Assembly (NCBI GenBank): GCA_030539595.1
Contig: JAUNXW010000072.1
Location: 1-5,360, forward strand
Length of the DNA stretch: 5,360 nucleotides
Reading direction: 5' to 3'
DNA from: Methanocorpusculum sp.
Lineage (GTDB): Archaea; Halobacteriota; Methanomicrobia; Methanomicrobiales; Methanocorpusculaceae
The position numbers and the translations under genes are program-made. This document shows, piece after piece, positions 1 to 5,054 of the stretch; the first letter of the stretch is position 1, and each line of letters opens with the position of its first letter. The notes under the pieces were generated by a model. The model saw only the letters and a list, made by a program, of their open reading frames with translations. It did no database searches and was not told where the DNA came from.

Positions 1-15
1 TAAACTTAGCAACCC

Positions 16-116
16 TTTTGTGATTTTCGTTAAATTTCGTGTTTTGCTATATAAGCTAAAACTAACTGAACATTTCTGTTTTCGTGCTTTTCGCGTTTTT
101 TCGTGTGATTTTCGTG
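16..116. repeat. Clustered TTTTCGTG-type short repeats in the intergenic region
   Basis: Short units of the form TTTTCGTG recur in two groups. The first is TTTTGTGA at 16, TTTTCGTT at 24 and TTTCGTG at 35. The second is TTTTCGTG at 79, TTTTCGCG at 88, TTTTCGTG at 98 and TTTTCGTG at 109, the last running on into GT. Within each group the units start about 8 to 11 bases apart, close to one DNA helical turn. An inverted partial copy, ACGAAA at 122-127, can pair with TTTCGT at 110-115 across a 6-base loop. No open reading frame covers the region. The spacing is too short and irregular for CRISPR. It may be a dispersed intergenic repeat, a protein-binding array, or T-rich termination sequence for a gene lying to the left. 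Confidence 0.6.
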
Positions 117-261
117 GTGTAACGAAATGTGTACATACCTCAGCAGAAAACTTAGACTGAATTTTCTCCAACGGATTCACACAACGATTAAACAAACGCC
201 CTTTACTCCTTAACCCCTCCTCAAATATAATACAAAGTAAAACCAATTAATAAAGAATCGT
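117..261. other. Non-coding leader region before the first operon
   Basis: No coding signal, tRNA or other structured RNA is recognisable here. It contains a pyrimidine-rich, C-rich tract at about 199-222 just before the TATA-like box, and a small TGTACA palindrome at 130-135. It probably serves as the upstream control region of the plus-strand operon. Confidence 0.5.
223..232 (+). promoter_or_regulatory. TATA-like box for the marker-9 operon
   Basis: The string AAATATAATA is centred about 34 bases before the ATG at 262. Archaeal TATA boxes lie about 26 bases before the transcription start, so transcription would begin near 254 and leave a very short leader. This fits the lack of any GGAG or GGTG motif before the ATG. 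The preceding bases (CCTCCTC) are a poor match to a BRE, so the call rests on TATA composition and spacing. Confidence 0.5.
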
Positions 262-1365
262 ATGGCTGACGAAAACAGATATATAAAAATAAACGGAACT
301 GCACTCAAATCCCCGCTCGTTCTCGCATCAATGGCAGGTCTCACCGACGCAGACTACGTTCTCGAAAGAAAAAGCAATGTCGGTGCTGCTTTCATCGGCG
401 GATACAACACAGACGAAGCCTCAAAAAAAGCCTCAGAAGAAATTGAAAAATGCGGACGCAAAGAATTTTCGGCAGACTTTGACGAAATAGAAGCAGAACT
501 TAACAAACTAAAAAATACAGATATCATCGTCGGACTGAACCTCAGAGGAAGCTCTCCCGAATCTTTTCTGTCAGCTGCGCAAAGATTCGGTAAAAAAATA
601 ATCTACGAAATAGATGCACACTGCCGTCAAGAGCCTATGAAAAAAGCTCAGTGCGGCGAATACCTTCTTGAAAACCCGGAAAAACTTTATGAAATCGTCA
701 AAGCCTTATCAGCCAAAGGCTATACAGTCTCCGTCAAAACAAGAGCCGGCGTTACAAACGACAAAGTTCTCGCAAAAGAACTCTGGAAAGCCGGAGCAAA
801 AATAATCCACGTCGACTTAATGGATGCAGGATACTCCAAAGTCCGCCAAATAAGAAACAGCTGTCCGCTGATAATTATCGCAAACAACGGAGTAACAAAC
901 CCGGATAAAATGATGGACTACTTTTCGCACGGAGCGGACTTAGTCTCGCTTGCAAGAGGAGCAAACGCAGAAAATCTTACAGGGCTCAACAGATTTATCC
1001 GTGCGACAGCAGACAGCGTCGGCTGGTACAACGCCCCCAAACAGCTCTGCAGAGGAGGAGACTTAAGGTCGCTTGCTTTCTGCTGTATGCCAGTTAAACA
1101 GTGTCCGCTCCTTCCAGCACTCGATTCAATAGACATGCCCCGCGAGTTTTACTTAAAACTCAAGCAGAAATCTGCTGCGGGAACACCGCTTGCCGAAGGA
1201 AGCCACACCTGTTTCGGCAGTCTTGCCTTCTGCTGCAAAACCTCAACCCCCTGCATGTTCCGCGACATGACACTCAGTTCAATAAAACTTGAGAAGAACG
1301 AATACATGAAGCTCAAGCATCAGCTATCCGAAAAAATAATGGAACAGATTTTCAAAAATGCCTGA
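262..1365 (+). CDS. Methanogenesis marker 9 protein: tRNA-dihydrouridine-synthase-like flavin barrel with C-terminal eight-Cys domain
   Basis: The 367-residue protein has two parts. Residues 1 to about 245 resemble an FMN-dependent dihydrouridine synthase barrel: LASMAGLTD (21-29) matches the family's LAPMAGVTD, VKTRAG (158-163) matches VKxRxG, and ANNG (207-210) with LARGA (230-234) match the FMN-phosphate end. The active-site stretch aligns without gaps: IDAHC (117-121) lies over INLGC, so the catalytic Cys is kept (Cys121) but Asn becomes Asp. Residues 263-331 hold eight cysteines (263, 274, 275, 281, 317, 324, 325, 331) as two copies of C-x(n)-CC-x5-C, each containing SLAFCC. This is the signature of methanogenesis marker domain 9, found in methanogens. 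The tail may bind a metal or Fe-S cluster (inference); the substrate is unknown. The ATG at 262 has no Shine-Dalgarno but sits correctly after a TATA-like box, suggesting a near-leaderless mRNA. It is the first gene of the operon and its stop overlaps the next ORF. Confidence 0.88.
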   Translation: MADENRYIKINGTALKSPLVLASMAGLTDADYVLERKSNVGAAFIGGYNTDEASKKASEEIEKCGRKEFSADFDEIEAELNKLKNTDIIVGLNLRGSSPESFLSAAQRFGKKIIYEIDAHCRQEPMKKAQCGEYLLENPEKLYEIVKALSAKGYTVSVKTRAGVTNDKVLAKELWKAGAKIIHVDLMDAGYSKVRQIRNSCPLIIIANNGVTNPDKMMDYFSHGADLVSLARGANAENLTGLNRFIRATADSVGWYNAPKQLCRGGDLRSLAFCCMPVKQCPLLPALDSIDMPREFYLKLKQKSAAGTPLAEGSHTCFGSLAFCCKTSTPCMFRDMTLSSIKLEKNEYMKLKHQLSEKIMEQIFKNA

Positions 1366-2170
1366 ACGGATGAATCTCACCGAATACGCAGAGCTTGCAA
1401 TGCTCTTTGAGGTCTGCGCAAAACACAAACCCGGCAACGTCGACCGTGAACACGATTACGACGACACAAGGCTTGAACATTTTCTCTGCTCTGCGGTTCG
1501 CTCCCGTTCGGTTTTTGAAAACTCAGAGAACCTCTCTGTCGGAGAAATGATTTTTGAGGCTGTGAAGAAAACCAATATTCACAGCGGTGGAAACACACAT
1601 TTCGGAGCTTTCATTCTTCTTGCACCGCTCATCAAAGGAAAAGGTGTAAGCGGTGCTGCTGAGCTCGTGAAAAAAACATCCGTGGAGGACGCGGTGTTAT
1701 TTTACAAAGCCTTCGGTCTTACTCAGGTCAGAATGAACAAATCCGACGACATAGATGTAAACGACCCCGCGTCAATTCAGATGCTCAGAGACAAAAAAAT
1801 GACTCTTTACAATGTAATGGAGTATTCATCCGAAAACGATATGGTCGCGCGCGAATGGATTAACGGATTTGCCCTGACAAAAATTTTCGCAGAAAAACTT
1901 CTCAGCCGAAACTGCGGAACATCAGACATTCCCAAAGTCTTTATTGAAATGATGTCTGAGTATTCGGATACTTTTATCGCGAAAAAATTCGGTGCTGAAA
2001 CCTCGGAAGATGTTTCAAGACTTGCGAAAAAGGTCACAGCAGGCGAGACCACAGTTGAAGACTTTGATGAGTTCTGTATAAGAGAAGGAATTAACCCTGG
2101 TTCGCTTGCAGACATTTGTATCGCGGGAATATTTACCGCGCTTCTCAGAGGATGGAAATGGGATTATTAA
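1358..2170 (+). CDS. CitG/MdcB-family protein (triphosphoribosyl-dephospho-CoA synthase-like)
   Basis: This 270-residue protein carries the family landmarks in order: KPGNVDR (24-30), SGGNTHFGAFIL (76-87) and NPGSLADICIAGIFTALL (246-263). Characterised members use ATP and dephospho-CoA to make the prosthetic-group precursor of citrate or malonate decarboxylating enzymes. Nothing here suggests citrate lyase: no CitX or acyl-carrier gene is nearby. The loop that usually reads NTxKG reads NTHFG, losing a lysine. Archaeal members are normally annotated only by homology, and I infer a different substrate, probably still a nucleotide or phosphoribosyl transfer. The ATG at 1358 overlaps the preceding stop by 8 bases. 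A second ATG at 1370 (MNLTEYAELAM) is equally possible and leaves the usual short lead before the first motif; neither has a clear Shine-Dalgarno. The start is therefore uncertain by four residues. It is the second gene of the tightly packed operon. Confidence 0.82.
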   Translation: MPERMNLTEYAELAMLFEVCAKHKPGNVDREHDYDDTRLEHFLCSAVRSRSVFENSENLSVGEMIFEAVKKTNIHSGGNTHFGAFILLAPLIKGKGVSGAAELVKKTSVEDAVLFYKAFGLTQVRMNKSDDIDVNDPASIQMLRDKKMTLYNVMEYSSENDMVAREWINGFALTKIFAEKLLSRNCGTSDIPKVFIEMMSEYSDTFIAKKFGAETSEDVSRLAKKVTAGETTVEDFDEFCIREGINPGSLADICIAGIFTALLRGWKWDY

Positions 2171-2721
2171 GCGAAGGAATCACAGAGATTATAGCCGTCA
2201 CAAAAGACAACGCGGCACCTATCGGAATAATTTCAAAGTCAGGTCAGACGACACCCAAGATGATTTTATTCAAGGGTTCTAAGACCGCAGAAAACGTAAA
2301 AAAATACGGATGGGTAACCGCAAATTTCGTAAGCGACTGCTATCTTTATCCGCAGTATGCTTTTTCCGATGCGGAAATCTCAGACCTTCGCGAAGTTGCT
2401 GTCGGAAGACACAAAATGCAGATATTAAATTCGGCTGATGCGTGGATGGCATTTGAAGCAAAAATTCTCAACGAGACCGAAAATACTTATTTCGTGAGCC
2501 TTGAGCCGGTCGCTTCGGAATATATACGCGACGACTTAAGACCCGTTAACCGCGGTTTCAACTCAATAATTGATGCGACGGTTTACGCGACAAGATATGT
2601 TCTGACGCACGACAAAGCTCAACTCGATTTGATAAATTATCATCTTGGAATTGTGAAAAAATGCGGCGGTTCAAGAGAACTTGAATCAGCAGCGCTGATT
2701 GAGAGAGTCTGCGGATTATGA
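2158..2721 (+). CDS. DUF447 family protein, FMN-binding split-barrel-like
   Basis: This 187-residue protein begins MGLLSEGITEIIAVT, the typical opening of DUF447. The first ~120 residues are beta-rich with the family's PIGII (21-25) and VTANFVSD (53-60) segments, and resemble flavin-reductase-like FMN-binding split barrels. The rest is a helical extension with NRGFNSIIDATVYATR (131-146) and KKCGG (167-171), also typical. Members are common in archaea, and from memory also occur in methylotrophic bacteria with tetrahydromethanopterin-type C1 pathways; no reaction is established to my knowledge. I chose the ATG at 2158 because AGAGG (2147-2151) lies 6 bases before it and the product starts where family members start. 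ATGs at 2152 (directly abutting AGAGG) and 2116 are less likely. The gene overlaps the CitG-like gene by 13 bases and the next gene by 4, pointing to coupled translation and a shared role. Confidence 0.85.
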   Translation: MGLLSEGITEIIAVTKDNAAPIGIISKSGQTTPKMILFKGSKTAENVKKYGWVTANFVSDCYLYPQYAFSDAEISDLREVAVGRHKMQILNSADAWMAFEAKILNETENTYFVSLEPVASEYIRDDLRPVNRGFNSIIDATVYATRYVLTHDKAQLDLINYHLGIVKKCGGSRELESAALIERVCGL

Positions 2722-3698
2722 TTTTCAAAGGCTGGATAGAAAAATGCGGTCACATCTTAAGCGGCAGCGAAGTAAAGGAACTTACACCGGAAACGCTCAC
2801 AGACTGCGGCGGAGAATTTTATATTGAAACAGAAGATTTTCGCGCCCGCGACAAATACGGAATTATACAAGGGAATGTTGCGCCCGCGACAATTCAGACA
2901 GCATCCGGGATTTTAAAAATAAATCCGATAGTGCCTGACCTCAGTCTTGAGGAAGCAATCATTGAGGCTGTTTCCCTTCGTAAAAATACTGATGCGGTTG
3001 TGAGCCTTTCCGGCGGGGTTGACTCATCACTTGTTGCGGTTCTGTCAGGGCTCAAGGCAATTTGTGTGGGAACGGAACATTCCCATGACCTTTTGGAAGC
3101 GGAAAAACTCAGCGACAAACTTGGGATTGACCTGTCAATACATCTGATTACTCAAGAAGAAGCGGCTGAGGCTTTTTTGAAAGTGATTTCTGTTCTTCCC
3201 GCGGTTACTCCGATTAACGCTGAGATTGCTCTGACAGGATATTTCGCGGCGCGTCTTGCAAATTCTCTTGGAGCAAAACGTATTCTGACAGGTCAGGCAG
3301 CGGATGAACTTTTTGCAGGGTATGCGAGATATTCGTCTGCAGAAAATCTTCGCGCCGAACTTGATAAAGATTTTGAAGGGCTTTACGCGCAAAGAGAAAG
3401 AGACTCTGCCGCAGCAGCACTTTTTGATATTGTTTACTCTATGCCTTATATGGATGAACGTGTTGTAAAAGCTTCGAAGAAATTAGCCCCGAGTGAACTT
3501 GTTTCTGGCGACCAAAGAAAAATAGCTTTGAGAAAAACTGCTGAAAAATATCTTCCGGCTGATACTGCGTGGAAACCTAAAAAAGCTATGCAGTATGGGA
3601 GCGGAATTTCAAAAATACTTGAAAGAATCGCTCACGAAAACGGTGTTAAAAACACCGCGGGCTTAATCGAAAAATATTACACGAAAAGGGAGCAATAA
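2718..3698 (+). CDS. Asparagine-synthetase-like ATP-pyrophosphatase (PF00733-type), no glutaminase domain
   Basis: In this 326-residue protein the PP-loop SLSGGVDSS (96-104) binds ATP pyrophosphate. TGQAADELFAGYARY (191-205) matches the asparagine synthetase GxGxDELFGGY motif, and KPKKAMQYGSG (286-296) matches the C-terminal basic loop. The family adenylates a carboxylate and transfers an amine. Full-length AsnB exceeds 500 residues and starts with catalytic Cys2; this protein starts MIFKG, so it cannot hydrolyse glutamine by that route. Residues 32-70 still resemble the tail of a glutaminase domain (FYIETEDFRARDKYGI, compare aaRDrfGi), so the N-terminus looks like a shrunken remnant. It may use free ammonia, a separate glutaminase, or another amine. 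Substrate unknown; asparagine itself is only one option. The ATG overlaps the DUF447 stop as ATGA. GAGAGAG at 2700-2706 is a distant, weak ribosome site, so coupled re-initiation is likely. Confidence 0.83.
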   Translation: MIFKGWIEKCGHILSGSEVKELTPETLTDCGGEFYIETEDFRARDKYGIIQGNVAPATIQTASGILKINPIVPDLSLEEAIIEAVSLRKNTDAVVSLSGGVDSSLVAVLSGLKAICVGTEHSHDLLEAEKLSDKLGIDLSIHLITQEEAAEAFLKVISVLPAVTPINAEIALTGYFAARLANSLGAKRILTGQAADELFAGYARYSSAENLRAELDKDFEGLYAQRERDSAAAALFDIVYSMPYMDERVVKASKKLAPSELVSGDQRKIALRKTAEKYLPADTAWKPKKAMQYGSGISKILERIAHENGVKNTAGLIEKYYTKREQ

Positions 3699-3704
3699 GG
3701 AAAT

Positions 3705-3944
3705 ATGGATTCCGGAGTAATTACAGCAATAGTCGGTCTGATAATTTTAATTGTTGTGTGTATGATTATTGCGTTCACCGCGGCAAAACTTGAGGCACGA
3801 CTTAAAAATAAGAGAAATGTCTCAGACGTGACAGCTCAGAACTCACCGCAGTTTGTAGAAGGGAGAATTTATCAGATGGAAGACGGTTCGTTTGCGAAAT
3901 ATGTCGGAAACGGAAAATTCAAAAAAGTGAAAGAGATGGATTAA
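3705..3944 (+). CDS. Small single-pass membrane protein, unknown function
   Basis: This is a 79-residue protein that I do not recognise. Residues 6-27 form one uninterrupted hydrophobic helix, followed by KLEARLKNKR (28-37). By the positive-inside rule the short N-terminus should face out and the C-terminus lie in the cytoplasm. The tail (about 50-75) reads GRIYQMEDGSFAKYVGNGKFKKV and looks like a small beta structure. AAGG (3697-3700) stands 4 bases before the ATG. Spacing from the preceding gene is only 6 bases, so it probably belongs to the same operon and may anchor or recruit operon products at the membrane (inference). An A/T-rich AAAATATTA at about 3670-3678 could add an internal promoter, but this is weak. 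Its stop shares TTAA with the convergent gene. Confidence 0.72.
   Translation: MDSGVITAIVGLIILIVVCMIIAFTAAKLEARLKNKRNVSDVTAQNSPQFVEGRIYQMEDGSFAKYVGNGKFKKVKEMD
3921..3926 (-). terminator. Possible oligo-T terminator for the pilin-like gene
   Basis: On the minus strand, six T's follow the pilin-like gene's stop by about 15 bases. Archaeal RNA polymerase can terminate at short T-runs. The run lies inside the 3' coding end of the convergent membrane-protein gene, where it also encodes lysines, so it may be incidental. Confidence 0.25.
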
Positions 3945-4393
3945 GAGGTTACACTAACCGTTCCTTTGTATATTTCCTGATTAATATTTCCTTTGAAAGT
4001 CGCCATCACGGAAACGCTTTGTGATGTCCCGCGCATATTTTCAGGCGCCTGATAGTAAAGAGAACTGCCTATTGTGTATTTGTCGTCTGTTGCGTGAAGC
4101 TGATCAAGTTTTACCCCGCCGAGATAAAATTCGACGTTTTCAAGGTCGCTTATTCCTGTTCCGCTGACAAATGTAAGTTTCAGCAGACCGAATTCTATTG
4201 AGTTGACGGTGACGCCGAGTATTTTTGCGAAAAATATGTCGCTGTTTGCAAACTGAACCAGAAATATGCAGACCATCACGGCAAGAGCGACTGAAAATCC
4301 CACCGCAACCAAGATTCCCACACTCTGACTGCTCGAAAGAGTGTCCTCTTCGGGACGTAAAAATTTCGGCAGATACCGTGAGGGAAGTTTCAT
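3941..4393 (-). CDS. Pilin-like secreted or membrane-anchored protein
   Basis: A 150-residue protein. A basic N-terminus (MKLPSRYLPKFLRPEED) is followed by a hydrophobic helix at 25-49, preceded by SSSQ (20-23), and then a beta-rich domain. The tail (about 73-148) has VSG, NVEFYLGG, YTIGSSL and SVSVMATFKG elements in the order seen in many archaeal type IV pilin-like proteins. The N-terminal pattern is not the classic archaeal pilin motif, so a plain membrane-anchored exoprotein is the main alternative. The ATG at 4393 is preferred over the TTG just before it; neither has a Shine-Dalgarno. A TATA-like box about 32 bases upstream implies a near-leaderless transcript. It is transcribed separately from the rtcB pair and convergent with the plus-strand operon. 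Confidence 0.62.
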   Translation of the reverse strand: MKLPSRYLPKFLRPEEDTLSSSQSVGILVAVGFSVALAVMVCIFLVQFANSDIFFAKILGVTVNSIEFGLLKLTFVSGTGISDLENVEFYLGGVKLDQLHATDDKYTIGSSLYYQAPENMRGTSQSVSVMATFKGNINQEIYKGTVSVTS

Positions 4394-4408
4394 CAAGATG
4401 AATTTAGT

Positions 4409-4440
4409 TCTATTCAGAGATAAATATTACTTTGAATAGA
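4409..4440. promoter_or_regulatory. Inverted repeat centred on the pilin-like gene promoter (candidate operator)
   Basis: TCTATTCAGAG (4409-4419) faces CTTTGAATAGA (4430-4440), an inverted repeat matching at 10 of 11 positions including an uninterrupted outer 8. Its centre, between 4424 and 4425, coincides with the TATA-like box. The arm centres are 21 to 24 bases apart, about two helical turns, as expected for a dimeric regulator bound to one face of DNA. A direct AGAGATA repeat (4416-4422 and 4438-4444) overlaps it. Binding here would block TBP, so repression is the simplest reading (inference). Confidence 0.5.
4421..4434 (-). promoter_or_regulatory. TATA-like box and BRE of the pilin-like gene
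   Basis: Read on the minus strand, CAAAG is followed by TAATATTTA (plus positions 4429 down to 4421), resembling a purine-rich BRE plus TATA box. The box centre is about 32 bases before the ATG at 4393. That predicts a transcription start around 4398 and an almost leaderless mRNA. Confidence 0.5.
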
Positions 4441-4477
4441 GATATTTTCGCAGTCAGGCTAAGAGGTTCGTCCGAAT

Positions 4478-4492
4478 AAAAAAATTAAAAAA
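4478..4492 (-). terminator. Oligo-T terminator after the rtcB pair
   Basis: On the minus strand the last codons and the region after the stop read T6, AA, T7 (plus A-runs 4487-4492 and 4478-4484). Two T-runs at a gene end are typical of factor-independent archaeal termination. The stop codon of the 189-residue gene lies between the two runs. It separates the rtcB pair from the pilin-like gene. Confidence 0.6.
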
Positions 4493-5054
4493 CTGTATCT
4501 TCCCCTTTCGCAAACTCCCTCAGAAAAGCATTGCTCGGATACTCATGTGTTGACGCGAGGATTAACGTTCCTTTACCAATAGGACACTCAATCAAAACAG
4601 GAAAACCGTTTTCCGCAACGGCTGCGGGCTTCCCCTCATATTTTTCAAACCAGCCGTCGCAGGCAAAATTATTCGAATCGTAGCCGTCAAACATCGCAGA
4701 CCACGGAGAAGATTTATTCACATCAAGCTTGTGCTCCATAAACTCAAAATGATACTCAAACTCAAAAGGAAGCCAGTCATATCTCTTCGGTGAAAAATCC
4801 GCAGCTCCGAAAACCAGAAGTTTACCGCCGGTTTCAAGATAATTCTCAATTCTATCCGAACAGGCTCTGAGCGCCGGCAGAAGTTTTGAATACGACGTAT
4901 TCCCAAAACCCGTGGGAATAATAATACCTGAATACTTACCGCGATAAAACGGAGCCGAAAGCATCAGAGGCGTTACCGCATCGCAAAATCCCGTGACATC
5001 TTCAACAAGTTTGTGAAAAGTCATCTTATTATCCCAAAAAACGCAAAGGCTCAT
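4485..5054 (-). CDS. Unrecognised protein, degenerate class I amidotransferase-like fold suspected
   Basis: I do not recognise this 189-residue protein. Several segments recall the Rossmann-like class I glutamine amidotransferase/ThuA fold: GIIIPTGFGN (43-52), a helix running into YLETGGKLLVFGA (72-84), and GKGTLILASTHEYPSNAF (160-177), which resembles the closing histidine strand (GxGxvilsxxHpE). Where active amidotransferases have the nucleophilic Cys elbow, this protein reads VFGAAD, so it would lack that catalysis and may be a binding or regulatory protein. There is no signal peptide or membrane helix, so it is probably cytoplasmic. GGGGTGAT (plus 5061-5068) lies 6 bases before the ATG at 5054, a strong Shine-Dalgarno that fixes the start; the internal ATG at 5024 is less likely. 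It overlaps the rtcB stop as ATGA and is very likely co-translated with RtcB, so a link to RNA repair or splicing is possible. Confidence 0.7.
   Translation of the reverse strand: MSLCVFWDNKMTFHKLVEDVTGFCDAVTPLMLSAPFYRGKYSGIIIPTGFGNTSYSKLLPALRACSDRIENYLETGGKLLVFGAADFSPKRYDWLPFEFEYHFEFMEHKLDVNKSSPWSAMFDGYDSNNFACDGWFEKYEGKPAAVAENGFPVLIECPIGKGTLILASTHEYPSNAFLREFAKGEDTVF

Noticed and set aside
16..127. A CRISPR array in the repetitive leader
   Set aside because: Units are only 7-8 bases, spacing is 8-11 bases with no true spacers, and no cas genes are present.
130..135. TGTACA palindrome as an operator upstream of the operon
   Set aside because: Six bases with no extended symmetry is too short to distinguish from chance.
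918..1136. Opposite-strand and alternate-frame ORFs inside the marker-9, CitG-like, AsnB-like and rtcB genes
   Set aside because: They are shadows of strongly recognisable genes, lack family motifs and show no ribosome sites.
2116..2157. An earlier start for the DUF447 gene giving 14 extra residues
   Set aside because: The extension lies inside the conserved CitG-like C-terminus, while the ATG at 2158 has AGAGG at 6 bases and yields the family's usual MGL start.
3947..3959. GGTTA-CAC-TAACC hairpin as a bidirectional terminator at the convergent junction
   Set aside because: The stem is only 5 base pairs, no T-run follows on either strand, and it lies in pilin-like codons; chance is likely.
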